From Bog-756 sp963734435 (GTDB lineage Bacteria; Actinomycetota; Acidimicrobiia; Acidimicrobiales; RAAP-2), in contig CAVTHA010000001.1 of the NCBI GenBank assembly GCA_963734435.1, positions 124,001 through 188,000 on the forward strand: a stretch of 64,000 nucleotides of DNA. Direction: 5' to 3'. Shown piece after piece: positions 8,585-19,343 of the stretch. The notes under the pieces were generated by a model. The model saw only the letters and a program-made list of their open reading frames with translations. It was not told the DNA's origin and ran no database searches. The translations under genes were made by a program, and so were the position numbers. Each line of letters opens with the position of its first letter. Position 1 is the stretch's first letter.

Positions 8585-10003
8585 ATGGCGATCGCGTCCG
8601 ACGACCATCTGCGGTCCTTCAGGGAGGGTTTCGGCGGCGGCGCCCTGCTGCCCTCCGACGATGGCTACGACGGCGCCCGATCGCTGTGGAACGGCGACAT
8701 CGACCGTCGGCCGGCCGCCATCGCTCAGTGCACGACCGCCGAGCACGTCGCCGCGGCGGTGATGTTCGCCCAGGGGCACGATCTCGAAATCGCCGTCCGC
8801 GGTGGTGGCCACAGCTTTGCCGGTCACGGGTGTTGTGAGGACGGGCTCATGATCGACCTCAGCCACATGAACGCGGTCCGAGTCGACCCGGGGGCCCGGC
8901 GGGCGGTGTGCGGAGGCGGCGCCACCTGGGCCGATCTCGACGCAGCGACCCAGGAGCACGGCCTCGCCACCGTCGGGGGGGTGATCAGCCACACCGGGGT
9001 CGGCGGGCTCACCCTGGGAGGTGGCATCGGATGGTTGACCGGTGAAATTGGCCTGGCCTGCGACAATCTGGTCGGTGCCACCGTGGTGACCGCCGAGGGA
9101 GGTGTGCTGCACGCGTCGTCCGAGAAGAACCCCGACCTGTTCTGGGCGCTGCGTGGGGGTGGCGGCAATTTCGGCATCGTCTGCGAATTCGAGTTCGAGT
9201 TGCACGAGGTGGGGCCGATGGTCAACCTCGGCCTCTACTTCTGGACCATCGACCAGACCGCCGAGGCCCTGCGGTTCATGCGCGACTTCGTCGACACCGT
9301 CCCGGCCGGCACCGGCGTGCAGATCGTGGGCCTCAACGCACCGCCGGCGCCGTTCGTTCCCGAGCAACACCACTTCGCACCGGGCTGGGTGCTCGCCGTG
9401 GTGGGCTTCCGTTCGCCCGAGGAGCATGCCGCCGCCATCGGGCCGATCAGCGACGCCGCCGTTCCGCCGACCTTCGAATTCGTCACTCCCATCCCCTACA
9501 CCGACCTGCAGAAGATGCTCAACGACAGCGCACCCTGGGGGATCCTCGCCTACGAGAAGGCTCTTTACCTCGACGAACTGAGCGACGAGGCCATCGACGT
9601 CATCGCCGAGGAGATGCCGAAGAAGGCGTCCCCGATGACCATCGTGCCCGTCTTCCCGTTGCGAGGCGCCTTCGCGGAGGTACCCGAAGGGGATACCGCC
9701 TTCGGCGGGCGACGGTCGTCGAAGTTCGTCTTCAACATCTCAGCCGCCGCCCCGGACCCGGGGCTGTTCGACGCCGACCGGCAGTGGGTGCGCAACTTCT
9801 ACGACGCTCTGCGGCCATACGCCTCCGGCAACGCCACCTACGTCAATTTCCTGGCCGAGCCGGACGAGGACCGGGTCCGCGCCTCATACGGCCCCGAGAA
9901 ATATGACCGCCTGGCCCAGATCAAGGCCCAGTACGACCCCGACAACGTCTTCCATCTCAACGCCAACATCAAGCCTTCGCCCCCAACGGCAGGGCTCCAG
10001 TAG
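8585..10003 (+). CDS. FAD-binding oxidoreductase, berberine-bridge-enzyme type
   Basis: A 472-residue flavoprotein with the PCMH-type FAD domain followed by a substrate domain and a C-terminal BBE segment ('YVNFLAEPDEDRVRASYG', 'YDPDNVFHLNANI'). The His of 'AVRGGGHSFAGHG' is positioned for 8-alpha-histidyl FAD attachment. The second covalent Cys of bicovalent members is replaced in 'GGVISHTGVGGLTLGGGIG', so single attachment is predicted. It oxidises an alcohol, sugar or similar group using O2; the substrate is unknown. The ATG at 8585 is preferred over the GTG at 8570 because GGAGG at 8574-8578 is spaced six bases before it. No signal peptide is seen. Confidence 0.88.
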   Translation: MAIASDDHLRSFREGFGGGALLPSDDGYDGARSLWNGDIDRRPAAIAQCTTAEHVAAAVMFAQGHDLEIAVRGGGHSFAGHGCCEDGLMIDLSHMNAVRVDPGARRAVCGGGATWADLDAATQEHGLATVGGVISHTGVGGLTLGGGIGWLTGEIGLACDNLVGATVVTAEGGVLHASSEKNPDLFWALRGGGGNFGIVCEFEFELHEVGPMVNLGLYFWTIDQTAEALRFMRDFVDTVPAGTGVQIVGLNAPPAPFVPEQHHFAPGWVLAVVGFRSPEEHAAAIGPISDAAVPPTFEFVTPIPYTDLQKMLNDSAPWGILAYEKALYLDELSDEAIDVIAEEMPKKASPMTIVPVFPLRGAFAEVPEGDTAFGGRRSSKFVFNISAAAPDPGLFDADRQWVRNFYDALRPYASGNATYVNFLAEPDEDRVRASYGPEKYDRLAQIKAQYDPDNVFHLNANIKPSPPTAGLQ

Positions 10004-10080
10004 GCATCTGCGGCCAGCGGGACGTCCTGCCCTCCGCCGTTCGCCTTTCGGCAGCGTCCTTCCACCTAGGGTGACGACCT

Positions 10081-12805
10081 ATGTCGGCGGTGGGCATGAG
10101 AACGAGCCTGCATCGATGCCTATCGATAGCCGTGGCTACCGCCCTGTTGTTCGGTCTCGAAGCGGGCGCGTCAGGGATCGCACCTCAACCCGCGGCAGCA
10201 TCAGCCGTCGGCGCACCCTTCGTCGACCCCGCTGGAGGCACCGGCTCCTATGTGCTGACCGCCACAAACACCGGCGCGACGTATGCTCCCACCTTTGTTG
10301 GCAACGGCGAGTTGGGGGTCCGGGTGCCGCCGAGCGGCCAAGGCTCCTCGGACGGGGCCAGAACGACTCCGTCGGAACTGGCCGGCTTCTACGCCCAGCC
10401 GACCGGCGGAGTGCAACTGCGGGCCACCATCCCGACCTGGTCGACGCTGACGTACTCGGATGGTGGCGAGACGTTCACATTGGCCAACGGGCGGACCAGT
10501 CATTGGCGCCAGTCGATCAACCTGCGAACCGGAGTCATTGCCACGACTGCCCGATGGACTGCCCCGGACGGCCATGTCACGGAGCTGTCCTATCAAGTGC
10601 TCACCGATCGGGCGCGCCCGCAGGTCGGCCTGGTGCGCCTCGAGCTGACGCCGCGGTGGTCGGGACAGGCGGCAGTCACCGATGCGATCGACGGCTCTCT
10701 CGCCACGATGAGCACGCAGTTGGACAAGGGCTGGTCGATGGCGACCCACGGTGATTGGGTCGGCGTTCAGGCGGTGGGAACAGGAATCGATGCGGCCATC
10801 GCCAGCACGGTCACCACAAGTGGCAATGTGGCCGCTACGACAACCCGGGCCGACCAGACCGTTGATCAGAGCGTGGGCCAGCAACTGGCATTCCCCGTCG
10901 TGGCGGGCCACGTCTACACGTTTACCAAGTATGTCGGCGTGGAGATGGCGCAGGGAGCGGACGTGCCGACCCGTGCGGCCCAGGCACAGGCTCACGACGC
11001 TGCGGCCAGTGGATTCGGCGCTCTTCTCGCCGCGAGTGATAGGGCGTGGTCAGCCCTCTGGTCGAATCGCATCGACGTGCTGGGAGATCCGTCGCTGGCC
11101 ACTGCGGTCAACGCCAGTGAGTTCTACCTCTGGTCGAGCACCCGGGACGGGATCGACTGGAGCGTCTCTCCCGCCGGATTGTCCTCCAATGGCTACAGCG
11201 GGCACATTTTCTGGGACGCGGAGACCTGGATGTACCCGGCACTGCTCGCCCAGCATCCAGATCTGGCTGCGGGGATGAATGCCTACCGCTTCCAGCGACT
11301 GGCGGCTGCGCAACAACACGCCGCGGCTACCGGGTACCGGGGCGCTCGGTACCCGTGGGAAAGCGCCGTCGACGGAACGGAGCAAATTCCGCCGCCACAG
11401 TCGATCTTTACCGAGGGCCTCTACGAACAGCACGTGACCGCCGATGTCGCCATCGCACAATGGCAGTACTACCTCGCCACCGGAGACAAGGAATGGTTGG
11501 CTCGACAAGGATGGCCGGTGCTGTCCCAGACTGCCGACTTCTGGGCGTCCCGAGCAACCATGGCGGCGGACGGGACGTACCACATCGACGGAGTCACCGG
11601 ACCAGACGAGGCGCACCCGAACGTCAACGACGAGGCGTACACGAACGCGTCGGCGAAGACGGTCCTTGCAGACGCGGCCCAAGCCGCTCACGTGTTGGGA
11701 TTGCCCACTCCAGCCACCTGGAACACCGTCGCGTCCGGGATCGTCGTACCCGAAGATTCCAAAATGGGCATCCAGCCTGAGTTCTCCGGATACGACGGCG
11801 GGATGATCAAACAGGCAGACGTCACTCTGCTCGAATACCCGCTGGGGTACAGCTTGCCTGCGGGCACCGCTCAACACGACATCGACTACTACGCAGCCCG
11901 CACGAACCCTGATGGTCCGTCGATGAGCGATTCGGTCAATTCGATCGATACGTCGGCTCTGGGAACCGCGGGATGTGCCAGTTTCGTGTACACCCAGCGC
12001 AGCGTGGAGCCGTTCACCCGCGACGTGTTCGATCAATTCTCGGAGACGAGCACCGGAGGCGCATTCACGTTCATGACGGGTATCGGGGGCTTCCTCCAGG
12101 AGTTCGTCTACGGCTACTCCGGGTTGCGATGGAACGCCGACGCCGTACGGCTTGGTCCCAGCCTGACCGGCCAACTCGGAGGAGTCGTTCTGCACGGCCT
12201 GTCATGGCACGGGAGACGGTTCACCGTGATGATCGGCCCACGTACGACATCGGTCACCCTGGACAGCGGTGCGACCATGCCGATCCGCGTCGGATCGCAG
12301 AATCGTGACATCGATCCGGGACAGACACTCACCCTTCCGACCGGCCGACCGGATCTGGTCCGGACCGATAACGTCGCCCGTTGCGCCCAGGCCACTGCCA
12401 CCTCCTCCCGACCCGGGGCTCCAGCGCTGGCGGCAGTCGACGGGAGCCAAGCGACGGGTTGGCAACCGCTCTCGGCCACGGCGGCCCTCACCGTCCCACT
12501 GGCTCATGGTCCCCGCACCGTCAACGCCGTGACCCTGGAGTGGCATCAGCAAGTGCCGGTGCCGTCAAATCCTGATCAGGCAGGACCGCCCGGGCCGGTC
12601 ACCACCCTGAGAGCAACCAGCTACGTCGTCGCCGCCTCGAGCGATGGGCGCACCTGGAAGACGGTGGCGCAGGTAGTTGGACGCTCTTCCGGCGGCGACC
12701 GATGTGTTGCACTTCGCCCCCATTCTCGCTCGCTCTGTCTCCGTTCGGATCTCCGCGGCCGCAGGCGCCCAGCCACCGATCCTCGACGAGCTGAGCGTGA
12801 CCTAA
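10081..12805 (+). CDS. Secreted glycoside hydrolase family 65 enzyme (acid-trehalase-like), frameshift near C-terminus
   Basis: A signal peptide (residues ~1-40) precedes an N-terminal beta-sandwich, then an (alpha/alpha)6 barrel with 'GHIFWDAETWMYP' and 'DGVTGPDEAHPNVNDEAYTN'. Glu510 in GPDE is the expected general acid. The C-terminus is a discoidin-like carbohydrate-binding region ('AVDGSQATGWQP'). Secretion plus this layout resembles acid trehalases; kojibiose or other alpha-glucoside specificity is possible. At about 12690 the frame should shift by one base: the alternate frame reads 'ATDVLHFAPILARSVSVRIS' and stops at 12803-12805, matching a discoidin-domain end. The unshifted frame gives an Arg-rich tail, so an indel is likely. 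The start could also be the ATG at 10096. Confidence 0.83.
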
Positions 12806-12833
12806 GAGACCGTTGAGGGCGGTTGAGGGGCGT

Positions 12834-13409
12834 TCAGTACGGTGGCTTGAACAACCCGGCGAGGGACGCGCAACCGTGCACGACGTCCTCCCACCCGTCC
12901 ACGTCCAACGTCAGGACGGCCAGCGCGCAGGTGGGGAACCCGTGCGCCTCGAGCGTCACCTGGTCATCCCCGGGCAGACCGCCCTCCCCGGCCGCCAGCA
13001 GCTCGAACACCAGCTCGAACAGGGTGGGGTTGTGGCCGACCATGAGGGCGCTCCTCACCGACTCGTCGATCTCCCGGACATACCGGAGCACGACGTCGGT
13101 GTCCGCCCCGTACAGGGACCGGTACGAATCGAGCGGCAGTCGGTTGGCAAGCGCCTTCACGATGAGGCGGGCCGTCTGGTGGGTCCGCACCGCCGCCGAG
13201 CAGATGGCCAGTTCCGGCCGGCGAACGCCTTCGAGTCCGAGGACGGGCCGTTCCTCGGCCAGCCGCTTCCCGAGGGCGGCGGCGTCCCGGCGCCCGCGTG
13301 CGGTCAGGGGCCGCTCACGGTCGCCCCCTCCCCACGGTGCATCGGACGCCGCCTTGCCGTGTCGAAGGACCCACAGGTACCGAACAGACCCCTTCGCCGC
13401 CTTGGGCAT
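12834..13409 (-). CDS. SixA-like histidine phosphatase
   Basis: A 191-residue histidine-phosphatase-superfamily protein. The catalytic loop 'LWVLRHGKAA' carries the RHG motif. 'LTARGRRDAAALGKRL' and 'ICSAAVRTHQTARLI' supply the second Arg pocket, and 'SALMVGHNPTLFEL' supplies the second catalytic His. It is close to SixA-type phosphohistidine phosphatases in length and motif order; substrates in actinobacteria are not settled. It lies downstream of recR on the same strand with about 60 bp between, and may be co-transcribed. Confidence 0.88.
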   Translation of the reverse strand: MPKAAKGSVRYLWVLRHGKAASDAPWGGGDRERPLTARGRRDAAALGKRLAEERPVLGLEGVRRPELAICSAAVRTHQTARLIVKALANRLPLDSYRSLYGADTDVVLRYVREIDESVRSALMVGHNPTLFELVFELLAAGEGGLPGDDQVTLEAHGFPTCALAVLTLDVDGWEDVVHGCASLAGLFKPPY

Positions 13410-13468
13410 CCCCTCATGGTGCCCCAGCTCGTCGCCGGCTGCCCGGGCCGCGACGCCAGGCCGCGGAG

Positions 13469-14074
13469 CTAGGCCTCCACTTCCCGCCGGCCCTCGAGGG
13501 CCCGACCGAGCGTGAGCTCGTCGGCATACTCGAGGTCCCCGCCCACCGGGAGCCCACTGGCGATCCTCGTGACCGACAATCCCATCGGCTTCAACAGCCG
13601 GGCCAGGTACATGGCCGTGGCCTCACCCTCGAGGTTGGGATTGGTGCACAGGATGACCTCCTTGACACCCTCGGTCTCGACCCGCCCGAGCAGCTCCCGG
13701 ATGCGCAGCTGGTCGGGCCCGATCCCCTCGATGGGATTGAGGGCTCCCTGGAGCACGTGGTACTTGCCCGAGAACTCGCCCGTCTTCTCGACCGAGACGA
13801 TGTCGCGGGGGTCCTCCACCACGCAGACCGACGTGGCGCCCCGCCGGTCGTCGGCGCAGATGGCGCACAGCCCGCCCTCGGCCACATTGAAGCAGCGGGG
13901 ACAAAGGGTGATCCGCTCCTTCACCGCCACGATGGCTTCGGCCAGCCGGAGCGCGTCCTCGGGTGCCACCCGCAGCAGGTGGAAAGTGATGCGCTGTGCC
14001 GATTTGGGGCCGATTCCTGGCAGGCGCCCGAGCTCGTCGATGAGTGCCTGCAGCGGCCCCGAGAAGATGGCCAC
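13469..14074 (-). CDS. recR: Recombination mediator protein RecR
   Basis: 201 residues, full length. It has the helix-hairpin-helix 'LGRLPGIGPKSAQRITFHLL', a four-Cys zinc finger ('LCPRCFN...LCAIC'), a Toprim domain ('VCVVEDPRDIVSVEKTG') and the C-terminal Walker-B-like end. It works with RecF/RecO to load RecA on gapped DNA. The GTG start at 14074 directly follows the dnaX TAG with no gap. The dnaX-recR pairing is a conserved bacterial gene order and implies coupled expression. The short YbaB nucleoid protein often found between them is absent here. Confidence 0.95.
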   Translation of the reverse strand: MAIFSGPLQALIDELGRLPGIGPKSAQRITFHLLRVAPEDALRLAEAIVAVKERITLCPRCFNVAEGGLCAICADDRRGATSVCVVEDPRDIVSVEKTGEFSGKYHVLQGALNPIEGIGPDQLRIRELLGRVETEGVKEVILCTNPNLEGEATAMYLARLLKPMGLSVTRIASGLPVGGDLEYADELTLGRALEGRREVEA

Positions 14075-16115
14075 CTAGGTCACCTCTTCGGCACCGGGGA
14101 ACGCCTGGAGCACCCGCGACTGGGCCGAGTTGTCGACCACCGCCACCTCTCCGAGCTCGGACTCGTCGAAGGACGAGAGGTCCTCGATGCCCTCTGGCTC
14201 CTCCCCGTGGACAGCTGGAGGACTGGCCATTCTGTCGGCTTCGGCTCCGGGCGGACCGCCGGTCCTGGCGGCACCGCCCCCAGAGGCACTGCGTCGGCCC
14301 GGGCCCGCCGGTGTCGGGTCGGCTCCCCCGCCGTCGGGATCGGAACTTGCCTCGGCCGGGGCCCGGTCTGAGCCGGAGACCCGATCGCCGTCCGGGGCCG
14401 CCGGGTGACCGTCTGCGCCTTCTGCGCCGGGGTCGACGACCAGGTCGAGCCGGACCGGGAAGGCGAAGTGATCGGACAGCGCCTGCTCCACTTCGGGACG
14501 GAGCTCCTCGCACCGGGTCCGGTGGATGTCGTTGGGCAGGCCGAATTCGGCATGACCCTCCGAGGCGCCCATGAACCGGCCCGCCTGGAACAGGGCCTTG
14601 GCCTTCGGCCGCAGGCGCCCGATGACGTGGTCGCCCCAGGCCTGCACCAACTGGTCCCGGTCGGGCCCCCCGCCGCCCGGCGGGCCCGCTCCGGGAACGG
14701 GTCCGGTCGGGGGCGTGGACGGAGACGGAGACGGAGACGGAGACGGCTGCACCTTCCCCTCGTGCCCCGCCGGCTTGGGCGGTGGTGGGCCGGCCGGAGC
14801 GACCTCTTCGGGCGCGGCCGCCGGGGTCGAGGCTGCGGCCTGGCGCCGGACCGCACCCACCGTCGGGCGGCGGCGGCCGGAGGCGGGACCGGACGCCACG
14901 TTGGGCTCGCCTGCCTCTGCCGTGGCCGGCCCCGGAGGTGCCCGCGCGGGTCCTGGCCGGCGCGGCCGGTGGGGCCGCTCGAGGGGCGGACGGCTCGGCG
15001 CCGTCGGCCTCCAGGCGCTCGATGCGGACCAAGAGGGCCTCCGGCGTCACATCGGCCTCCGGATGGGCCAGCCGGATGAGTGCCACCTCGAGGTTGACCC
15101 GCGGGTCCGGCGCGTCCCGCATGGACACCTGGGCCAGGCCCAGCAGCTCGAGCGCCCGGACCAGGGCAGCCAACCCGACCCGCTCGGAGCGGGTGGCCAG
15201 CGAGTCGCGTTCCGAGCCGGCCACCGAGACCAATTCCGGTGCCACCAGCACCAAGAAGCCCTGCCGCAGGTGATCGAGCAGGTCGCCAGCCAGCTGCTGG
15301 GGGCTGTAGCCGGCCGCGGTGAGCTGGGCCACGGCGGCCAGGGCACGGCCGGCGTCCCGTTCGGCCAGCGCTTCCACGATCTCGTCGAGCTCGGGCAGGT
15401 CGTCGTCAACCGAGTCGGAGGCCACCACCTGGTCGAGGACGGAGAGCGCGTCCCGCGCCGACCCCCGCCCCCGGCGCACCGCCAGGGCCAGGGCCTCGTC
15501 CGGGATGTCCAGCCCCGCCGCCCGCCGCACCTCGTCGAGCAGGTCGCCGAGGGTGTCGGGACCGAGGAGCCGGAACTCGAAGTGCTGGGTTCGGCTCCGG
15601 ATGGTGGGCAGCACCTTCTGGGGGTCGGTGGTGGCCAGCACGAACACCACGTGGGGCGGGGGCTCCTCCAGCGTCTTCAACAGCGCGTTCGAGGCCGCCG
15701 TCGAGAGCATGTGGACCTCGTCCACGATGTAGACCTTCTGGCGCCCGGGAGTCCCGAGGGCCGCCCGGGCCACCAGGTCCCGCATGGCCTCGACCCCGTT
15801 GTTGGAGGCCGCATCCAGCTCGTGCACGTCGAGGGAGGACCCCCGGCTGATCTCCACGCAGGACGAGCACACCCCGCAGGGCTCGCCGTCCGACAAGGCG
15901 GTGCAATTGAGGGCCATGGCCAGAATCCGGGCCGTCGACGTCTTGCCGGTGCCCCGGGGCCCGCTGAACAGGTAGGCGTGGGCCACCCGGCCGTCGCGGA
16001 CCGCGTTTCGCAGGGCGAGCACCACGTGGTCCTGGCCACGCACGGCGGCGAAGGTCGACGGGCGGAACCGTCGGTAGAGCGACTGGTATGGGGTGTCAAA
16101 GCGTTCCGCGGTCAC
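14075..16115 (-). CDS. dnaX: DNA polymerase III subunit gamma/tau, frameshift in the linker
   Basis: Clamp-loader ATPase. The first ~400 residues hold Walker A 'GPRGTGKTSTAR' (52-63), the Zn-binding Cys cluster ('GEPCGVCSSC'), Walker B 'IVDEVHML' and the sensor 'TIRSRTQHFEF'. A Pro/Ala linker follows. The tau-type C-terminus, 'DRDQLVQAWGDHVIGRLRPK' to 'LQAFPGAEEVT', lies one frame away, with the change at about 14925-14940 by a GGGG run. Removing one G gives a continuous linker ('TSGPATAEAGEP'). In the uncorrected frame the protein runs as Arg-rich nonsense over recR. Some bacteria make gamma by programmed frameshifting at dnaX, but given the many indels here an error is more likely. Confidence 0.92.
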
Positions 16116-16386
16116 CTCGGGGAAGCCTACCGGTCGCCTGGGTCACGCTTCCGCAGACGCGGGCGCGGCCGGCCCGGACTCCCGCCGCAACATCTCCGAC
16201 CCTCGCCGCCACCGCCAGCAACACCGTGCGCGGTCGACGCAAACTGCGTTCCGAACGGGGTACGCGCCCGTCCGCCACGGTGGGTGTTCGCCTCTTCCAC
16301 TCGCGATCGCGCGCATGGTACGTTCACCCTCTCCATCAATCACATTTGCAGAACCTTCATCAGGGGCAATAGCTAAGGGGATGAAC

Positions 16387-18264
16387 ATGGGCGGTAAGTG
16401 GATTCGTCGGATCACTCTGGGCGCGGCGGCCATGGCCATCGCATCACTGGCGGGGGTGGCTCTCCCGGCATCGGCTGCGACTTCCGTATCGGCAGTGTCG
16501 GTGGCGGCCAGTCCGTTCACTCCGGCCACCGCCTCCACGTTCACGGTGGAGTTCACCAGTAGCGCCACGGGCGCATTGGCCTCGGGGACGGGCACCATCA
16601 CCATCACCGACGGCGGGAACGCCCTCACGACCAGTGCCACCTACATGGTCGACGCCAAAGGCCACAGCGCCACCGCCAGCGTCACCGGCTCGACGGGCAA
16701 CGTGACACTCACCGTGCCGGCCGGGATCACCATCGCCGCCTCGACTCCGGTCATCATCACCGTCACCGGGGTTACCACCCCGGCGGCCGGGACCTACCCG
16801 GCGTCGGTCGCCACCTCCTCCGACACCACCGCAGCCTCGACCAACTACACCATCGGCACGGCCACCCAGGTGGTGGCCACCGCCGGAAACAACCAGACCA
16901 TTGGGCCCAACGGCACCTACGTGACCCACCTCGGCGCCCACATCCGGGATGCAAGCAATACCAACGTGGACGAAGCGGGCGTCCAGGTGACCTTCACCGT
17001 CGTCCCAGGCATCACGGGATCCTCCGGCACCTTCCAGAACCTGACGGGGGCCACGACGTCCAGTACCGACGCCACTGGCCTGGCCACATCCACCCTCCTC
17101 ACCGCCAACGGCACGCCCGGTACCTTCACGGTTTCGGCCACGGCCACCGTCAATGCCGTGGCGCTGACCCCGGGGACGTTCAGCTTCACCATCAGTCCTC
17201 CGACTGCTCCTCTGGCACCGACCATTGGCACGGCCACGGCCGGCAATGCCAGCGCCACCGTCACCTGGACGGCACCGGGCCTGCCAGGTGGAGTTCCGAC
17301 CAGCTACACGATCACCTCTTCGCCGGGGACCATCACCGCCACCGCCGGCCTCGGGGCCACCTCGGCCGTGGTCTCGGGCCTGACCAACGGTGTCTCCTAC
17401 ACCTTCACGGTGACGGCCAGCAACGCCGCTGGGTCAGGTCCGTCGTCCGGGTCATCAAACGCGGTGACCCCGGTCGCACCTCCCCCTCCGCCGCCGCCTC
17501 CGATCAGCACTACCAACGGGAACCTGCCAGGGCCGGTCACCGGCATGGCCGCCCTGCCTGACGGAACGGGATACTGGCTGACCGATGCGGCCGGTGGCGT
17601 GTCTCCCCACGGCAACGCGGTGAGCTACGGCTCCATGGCCGGGCACCGGCTGAATGCCCCGATCAACCACATCGTGGCCACGCCGGACGGCAAGGGTTAC
17701 TGGCTGGTGGCGGCAGACGGCGGGACCTTCACCTTCGGCGACGCCGGGTTCTACGGGTCCACCGGCAACCTGCGACTCAATGCGCCGGTCGTCGACATCG
17801 CCCCGACCCAGGACGGCAAGGGCTACTGGCTGGTGGCCTCCGACGGGGGCATCTTCTCCTTCGGTGACGCCCAGTTCCACGGCTCGATGGGGGGACAGCA
17901 CCTCAACAAGCCGGTGGTCGGGATCAGCGCCGACTACGCCACCGGTGGCTACTGGGAAGTCGCCACCGACGGCGGCATCTTCGCCTTCGGGGCACCGTTC
18001 TTCGGATCCACCGGCAACATCGTCCTCAACAAGCCGGTCAACGGCATGACGGCGACAGCCGATTCCGGTGGCTACTGGTTCGTGGCCTCGGACGGAGGCA
18101 TCTTCTCCTTCGGTGACGCCCAGTTCCATGGCTCCACCGGCGCCATCCAGCTCAACGCCCCGGTCGTCGGCATGGCCACGGACAACGCCACCGGCGGGTA
18201 CTGGCTGGTGGCCAGCGACGGCGGCATCTTCACCTTCGGGACGCCGTTCTTCGGCGCCGACTGA
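16387..18264 (+). CDS. Secreted Ig-like/FN3 protein with six-repeat 'GYWLVASDGG' domain
   Basis: A 625-residue exported protein. The ATG at 16387 is chosen because AAGGGG (16375-16380) is spaced six bases before it; the ATG at 16381 abuts that site. A signal peptide ends near 'ALPASAATS'. Ig-like beta modules follow to about residue 275, then an FN3 domain ('TVTWTAPGLPGGVPTSYTIT') and a short poly-Pro linker. The C-terminal ~245 residues are six copies of a ~42-residue repeat (GYWLVASDGG-IF-FG-A-F-GSTG-LN-P-VGM). The array starts mid-repeat ('GPVTGMAALPDGT') and ends mid-repeat ('FGTPFFGAD'), as a closed propeller would. Function is unknown; a cell-surface or matrix role is inferred. The gene is divergent from dnaX and appears monocistronic. 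Confidence 0.82.
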   Translation: MGGKWIRRITLGAAAMAIASLAGVALPASAATSVSAVSVAASPFTPATASTFTVEFTSSATGALASGTGTITITDGGNALTTSATYMVDAKGHSATASVTGSTGNVTLTVPAGITIAASTPVIITVTGVTTPAAGTYPASVATSSDTTAASTNYTIGTATQVVATAGNNQTIGPNGTYVTHLGAHIRDASNTNVDEAGVQVTFTVVPGITGSSGTFQNLTGATTSSTDATGLATSTLLTANGTPGTFTVSATATVNAVALTPGTFSFTISPPTAPLAPTIGTATAGNASATVTWTAPGLPGGVPTSYTITSSPGTITATAGLGATSAVVSGLTNGVSYTFTVTASNAAGSGPSSGSSNAVTPVAPPPPPPPPISTTNGNLPGPVTGMAALPDGTGYWLTDAAGGVSPHGNAVSYGSMAGHRLNAPINHIVATPDGKGYWLVAADGGTFTFGDAGFYGSTGNLRLNAPVVDIAPTQDGKGYWLVASDGGIFSFGDAQFHGSMGGQHLNKPVVGISADYATGGYWEVATDGGIFAFGAPFFGSTGNIVLNKPVNGMTATADSGGYWFVASDGGIFSFGDAQFHGSTGAIQLNAPVVGMATDNATGGYWLVASDGGIFTFGTPFFGAD

Positions 18265-18610
18265 GCTGAGCCGTCCACTAGGACGGTCCGATCTTGGATG
18301 GGGTTTGGGCACCGCGGGCTGATCGGCCCACGGTGCCCGCGGACTCGGTCACCCCCGACGGTCCGTCAACTGGCCGGTTCGGCGTCGGAGCCCGGCCACA
18401 GCGCAGTTTGCATGGCCAGCGCTCGGCCCCCGAAGCCTCGGAGATCGGTGCGTCCCTTGGACCGAGGTGGCAGAGGCCGGCTCCGGGCGACTGGGGAACC
18501 ACCCTCGCCCACCGCGATCCAGCCAATATCCTCCCGGGGAACGATGACTTCGCGCCCACCTCGGCGTCGTAACATCCGTCACGAACGCGAATAACTGAGG
18601 AGGATGAACG
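18265..18610. other. Non-coding gap with ribosome binding site for the VOC gene
   Basis: No convincing gene on either strand in about 345 bp. The only clear element is a strong GAGGAGG at 18597-18603, seven bases before the ATG at 18611. The promoter of the VOC gene presumably lies here. Short open frames show no recognisable homology. Confidence 0.55.
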
Positions 18611-19016
18611 ATGTCGGCTGTTATCGATCCCTATCTGTTCTTCCCCGGCAAGGCCGAGGAAGCCATCACCTTCTACCGCCAGGTCTTCGGCGGGGAGGTC
18701 GAAATCGACCCGGCGCGGCGATGTCGATCCCAGTGCCTCAGAGAATGAAAAGAACCAGGTCGTCAACGCCACCCTGACCTCCGAGGGCATCACCATCCGA
18801 GCGAGCGATCGTCAGGATACGAACCTCGACGCCCAGAGCCGAGTCGAGCTGTCGATCGTCGGTCAGGACGAGGAGACGCTCCGGAAGGTCTTCGACGATC
18901 TGGGCGTGGGCGGCACGGTCAGGAGCCCGCTGGAGAAGCAGTTCTGGGGCGACATCTTCGGTGCCCTCACCGACAAGTTCGGGATCGGATGGCAAGTCAA
19001 CATCGGCCACGGCTGA
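18611..19016 (+). CDS. VOC-family (PhnB-like) protein, one frameshift
   Basis: About 134 residues when joined. The start 'MSAVIDPYLFFPGKAEEAIT' has the PhnB-like 'FYRQVFGGEVEI' core. The frame then slips by one base at about 18708-18722 and continues 'RRGDVDPSASENEKNQVVNA'. It ends in 'FWGDIFGALTDKFGIGWQV', the family's usual end (W-G...D-x-F-G-x-x-W-x). Such proteins adopt the glyoxalase/bleomycin-resistance fold; physiological roles are mostly unknown. The start is supported by GAGGAGG seven bases upstream. The conserved motifs either side of the break suggest a sequencing indel. Uncorrected, the first frame stops after about 44 codons. Confidence 0.8.
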
Positions 19017-19343
19017 AGGACCTGTCACCTACCCGGAAGCGGCAGGAGTTCAGCCACTTCGATCGAGCGTCGGCCCGACATCTCGAAGGAGGCCCAAGGT
19101 CTTTTGCTCGAGGCCCCGGAGCTCGGCGCGACGGCCAGGTTGGCTGCGGCACACGGCCTGACCCGCTGAGAGCTGCTGCCTTCCGACCCTGACTCGGTTC
19201 ACAGGAGGGCGTTGCGCAGGACCCAGCCGTCGCGCCGAGCGCCGGGGCGCCCCAGCCTACTCCTCGATCCGAGTCGGCGGAGTAGCCTGACCAGGCTGCT
19301 GACCTCCTGGAACTCCGAACTGGGTCCGGTGAGGTCGACCACC

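Noticed and set aside
14571..16376. A 601-codon open frame antisense to dnaX
   Set aside because: The dnaX reading carries Walker and zinc motifs; the antisense frame has none.
16116..16386. A search for the SRP RNA gene often found upstream of dnaX
   Set aside because: No GGAAGG-type SRP apical loop sequence was seen on either strand in this gap.
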